Source: Sarcodiotheca gaudichaudii
Lineage: Eukaryota; Rhodophyta; Florideophyceae; Gigartinales; Solieriaceae
Length of the DNA stretch: 64,000 nucleotides
Assembly (NCBI GenBank): GCA_032355985.1
Contig: JAUKVZ010000006.1
Coordinates: forward strand, 186,001-250,000
Direction of reading: 5' to 3'
The notes below the pieces were generated by a model. The model was not told the DNA's origin. It saw only the letters and a list, made by a program, of their open reading frames with translations, and did no database searches. The translations under genes were made by a program, and so were the position numbers. This document shows, one piece after another, positions 61,924-64,000 of this stretch. Numbering within the stretch: position 1 is the first letter of the stretch; each line of letters starts with the position of its first letter.

Positions 61924-62217
61924 ATGTCAGATATCTCACCGATCCCGCCCACCAATCGGATCGCTCCCGCCGGCAGGGAACCTGTCCGTCTCGATGCATC
62001 CGAGACGGGCCACCAGAACGGAACACTCAAGACGGAGACCGACCAGTTGGATCTTTCTGAACTCGCCCTGCTTCGCAGCCGCCTGAACGAGCTGCCGGAT
62101 GTCCGCGCCGACCTCGTCGAGCGTGCTCGCCAGGGCCTTACCGAAGGCGCCTACGAGAAGCCTGAGATTCTCGACAAGGCCATCGAAGCCCTGCTGGGCG
62201 ACGTCGACACCGCCTGA
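61924..62217 (+). CDS. FlgM-like small protein
   Basis: A 97-residue protein. The second half (ELALLRSRLNELPDVRADLV, then ERARQGLTEGAYEKPEILDK and AIEALL) matches the shape of FlgM, the anti-sigma-28 factor: a helix, VR-x-D, a second helix, a G-x-Y turn and a final helix. The first half is polar and probably unfolded, as in FlgM. FlgM blocks late flagellar transcription until exported through the hook-basal body. No flagellar gene is adjacent. A terminator follows. Confidence 0.6.
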   Translation: MSDISPIPPTNRIAPAGREPVRLDASETGHQNGTLKTETDQLDLSELALLRSRLNELPDVRADLVERARQGLTEGAYEKPEILDKAIEALLGDVDTA

Positions 62218-62271
62218 TCCCGCCGCGCCCGCACAGGCGCCGGCGAGTCATCTCCATCTTCCAAAAAAGAT

Positions 62272-62309
62272 CGCGGCCCCCTCCGCAACAAAGGGGGCCG
62301 CGTTTATTT
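62272..62309 (+). terminator. Rho-independent terminator
   Basis: CGCGGCCCCCT pairs with AGGGGGCCGCG around a 9-base loop, followed by TTTATTTC. Confidence 0.88.
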
Positions 62310-62387
62310 CATATGTGCGTTGGATTGTGTGTGTGAGGCCGGGGCCACATCACACGCGCCTCTTTCGAGGCGATCAGAGTCACATAT

Positions 62388-62735
62388 TCAGGCTCGACGC
62401 TTCCGGCCGCCCATGGCCGCCAGAATCGCCAGACCCGCAAGCGCCGCCGAGCCGGGGCCGGGAAGCATGCTCGCATGCTGGCCCTGCACGGCCGCGACCG
62501 TCGAAACGCCCTCACCATCGGCTCGAAGCGTCATCGCTCGACGATGGATCCAGTTCATATCCGGGCTCATCGAATCGGGCTGCCCGAAATGCAGCGTCCC
62601 GAGCTGACGAGCGACGGGTCCAAGCGTCTCGCTCACGGGCTTGGAAAGATCAATGTTGTTCGTGGGTCCGGCGCGAGCCGTCGGCGCCGCCAATGCGACA
62701 CCCACGCATGCGCAGAACAATGCCCTGCGGTGCAT
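62388..62735 (-). CDS. Small secreted protein with C-terminal sorting tail
   Basis: A 115-residue exported protein. GGGAGGAG lies 6 bases before ATG 62735. The signal peptide ends ARAGP. The short body has no known domain. The tail LPGPGSAALAGLAILAAMGG and GRKRRA follows the Pro-motif, helix, basic-end plan of the other sorting-tail proteins in the window. Confidence 0.75.
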   Translation of the reverse strand: MHRRALFCACVGVALAAPTARAGPTNNIDLSKPVSETLGPVARQLGTLHFGQPDSMSPDMNWIHRRAMTLRADGEGVSTVAAVQGQHASMLPGPGSAALAGLAILAAMGGRKRRA

Positions 62736-62781
62736 AGTCAACTCCTCCCGATCAGATCACGCGCACGAAGCACAATGGCAC

Positions 62782-62841
62782 GGCTTCGAAGCCTGACCTG
62801 ATCTCCGTCGAATTTCCATGCATCAAGTAGGAGCTTGATGC
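62782..62841. promoter_or_regulatory. Two palindromic elements upstream of the small secreted-protein gene
   Basis: GGCTTCGAAGCC at 62782-62793 is a perfect 12-base palindrome, and GCATCAAG/CTTGATGC at 62820-62841 a perfect 8-bp inverted repeat with a 6-base spacer. They lie 47 and 85 bases before the start of the minus-strand gene. They could be operators; this is inference. Confidence 0.4.
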
Positions 62842-63256
62842 GGCACAGGCCTCTTCCCGCGACACGTCAATGAAGTCGGGAAGACGCATACAAACACGTC
62901 AACTGGCTCTCGCGATGGAACGCTCCCATCCTGCGCGCACGTCAATACACGCAAAACAGACACGCCCGAAGCTCCTTCACTCCGTCCATACGGACATCGC
63001 AAAGCCAGACGAAAAACCGATTGTCAAAAGGCTGAAGTGTGCTGGACGCCGGTCTTACTCAAGGACCAAGCCGCCCTACTCCAAACCCCTGCTTCCCCTG
63101 TAGCTGCTTCTCAACATCGTCCGGCTGTGCGTGCTGACAACCCTTCTGTCGCCGAACGAGCCACGTTGTACCCCGTATTCGGACGTTGAGCAATCCCAAT
63201 TCCGGTGTTTTTCAGGACACGTCGAATCCCCCGGGCGCCCCCCCTGGGAATACGGA
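62842..63256 (+). other. Gene-poor intergenic stretch
   Basis: No gene is seen on either strand; short frames lack ribosome sites and have atypical composition. Confidence 0.35.
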
Positions 63257-63288
63257 AACGCCTCGAAAACACGTGTTTTCGAGGCGTT
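63257..63288. repeat. Perfect 32-base palindrome
   Basis: The half AACGCCTCGAAAACAC is followed at once by its exact reverse complement. It lies 55 bases past the stop of the minus-strand VIT/VWA-type gene, so it may act as its terminator or as a protein-binding site. No external T-run is present. Confidence 0.75.
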
Positions 63289-63342
63289 GGGACCGAAACG
63301 TTGACCCTGGCGAGGACGCCAGTAAAGAGAGCCTCGGTTGTC

Positions 63343-64000
63343 CTATTTCCCGACGGTCGTGCTGTATTGCACGCCCTCAGGCACATGCACCGGCTGCTGC
63401 ACGCTCACGCCGTACTCCCCGGCCGTCTGCGAGAGCGAATCCACCGCCACGAAGGCCGTGTAATCACTCACCAGCCCGAACTGCAGCGCCGTCTGCTCGA
63501 TCATCTGCGGGATCTGCGCCGCCTCATCCGGATTGAACATGTGCGCGTACGTCGCCTCATCGGAAAGATCCGCGATCTTCGTCCGCGCCCACACATTGGC
63601 AATGCCCTTGTGCTTGCCGGCGCTGTTCCTCGGATCCACTTCGATCAGCACATCATGAAACTCACCGCCGGCCCTGCCGCGCAAGCGCACCGTCGTCGGC
63701 TCATCGCCTTCGAAGCGCCCGGTCAGCATGATCGGCCGATCGACAAAGAGATCCGGCGTGCGGCGTGGATACACATCCGTCACATCCAGCGATCCCCAGT
63801 CCATATACACGTTGCACAGCGCCGGATGACTGATGCGATCAAAGAACAGATCCATCACCTCGCCCGCATCATCCTGCAGCCCCACATACGCACACGCGCC
63901 GGAGCCCAGCTTCGCCATCCGATTCATCAGATACCGATTCGGCGATGATCCCACGCCGAAACTGAAGATCCGCGAATCGCCCAGCTTTCCGTGCACGGCG
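63343..64000 (-). CDS. VIT/VWA (inter-alpha-trypsin inhibitor heavy-chain-like) protein, C-terminal part
   Basis: The 3' end of a gene that continues past the right edge; about 218 residues are seen. RIFSFGVGSSPNRYLMNRMA is the last part of a von Willebrand factor A domain. What follows matches the C-terminal region of VIT/VWA proteins (VDVYPRRTPDLFVDRPIMLT-like order: YPRRTPDLFVDRPIMLTGRF, GKHKGIANVWARTKIADLSD, FGLVSDYTAFVAVD). Such proteins are secreted or membrane-tethered and of unsure function in bacteria. The N-terminal VIT domain and signal peptide would lie outside the window. Confidence 0.8.
   Translation of the reverse strand, partial: AVHGKLGDSRIFSFGVGSSPNRYLMNRMAKLGSGACAYVGLQDDAGEVMDLFFDRISHPALCNVYMDWGSLDVTDVYPRRTPDLFVDRPIMLTGRFEGDEPTTVRLRGRAGGEFHDVLIEVDPRNSAGKHKGIANVWARTKIADLSDEATYAHMFNPDEAAQIPQMIEQTALQFGLVSDYTAFVAVDSLSQTAGEYGVSVQQPVHVPEGVQYSTTVGK

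Noticed and set aside
1-64000. CRISPR arrays, prophage, insertion sequences, integrases
   Set aside because: No regularly spaced repeats, transposase, integrase or phage structural gene was recognised anywhere in the window.

Overview
The window reads as chromosomal DNA of a GC-rich, Gram-negative (diderm) planctomycete, most likely of the Phycisphaerae. The grounds are the lipid A/outer-membrane cluster (bamA, ompH, lpxD, a fused lpxC-fabZ, lpxA), an OprB-type porin, secreted proteins ending in a Pro-x-Pro-Gly motif, hydrophobic helix and Arg-rich tail, dockerin-like domains on secreted proteins, a Lys/Ala/Arg-rich histone H1-like protein, and several protein types (DUF481 with an N-terminal Sm-like segment, FlgI-HEAT fusion, HTH-acidic-TM protein) that suit that phylum. 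The assignment is inference from gene content.

Layout. 1-8.3 kb: histone-like protein (cut by the left edge), pabB plus a Nudix hydrolase, a DUF481 outer-membrane protein, a zinc-ribbon/TerB protein, a Cache-HAMP-SpoIIE phosphatase, an oxidoreductase-like gene coupled to a small membrane protein, and the RNase P RNA gene. 8.4-12.8 kb: LolC/LolD-like ABC transporter and the diadenylate cyclase pair cdaA-ybbR. 12.7-18.3 kb (mostly minus strand): glycosyltransferase with two lipoproteins, DUF2752, an isolated nuoA, tRNA-Pro(UGG), and an arsR-arsC-arsM operon with stop/start overlaps. 18.7-25.2 kb: secreted proteins with C-terminal sorting tails, a dockerin-bearing matrixin-type metalloprotease, and purD. 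25.3-33.1 kb: a UvrD/PcrA helicase, dcd, a B12-dependent ribonucleotide reductase and a hairpin-rich downstream region ending in a terminator. 33.3-39.6 kb: LVIVD-repeat/dockerin protein, OprB porin, serine hydrolase, DUF1579, DUF456. 39.6-47.7 kb: smc, a FlgI-like/HEAT lipoprotein, an HTH-membrane protein, a metallophosphoesterase. 47.7-49.4 kb: a gene-poor patch holding an unusual tRNA and two small proteins. 49.6-56.1 kb: the bam/lpx operon. 56.4-64 kb: an ECF sigma/anti-sigma pair, purB, a SPOR-like lipoprotein, a FlgM-like protein, another sorting-tail protein and the end of a VIT/VWA-type protein.

The main surprise is the tRNA at 48714-48798. Its body is that of a class II leucine tRNA (long variable arm, leucine-type D arm, A73), but the only register that closes the anticodon stem gives UGC, an alanine anticodon, and the G3:U70 alanine identity pair is absent. 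Other points worth a look are a c-di-AMP cyclase whose DGA motif reads DMG, a FlgI domain joined to HEAT-like repeats on a lipoprotein, an apparently leaderless ars operon promoter, and a probable structured RNA after nrdJ. I saw no CRISPR array, prophage or insertion sequence.
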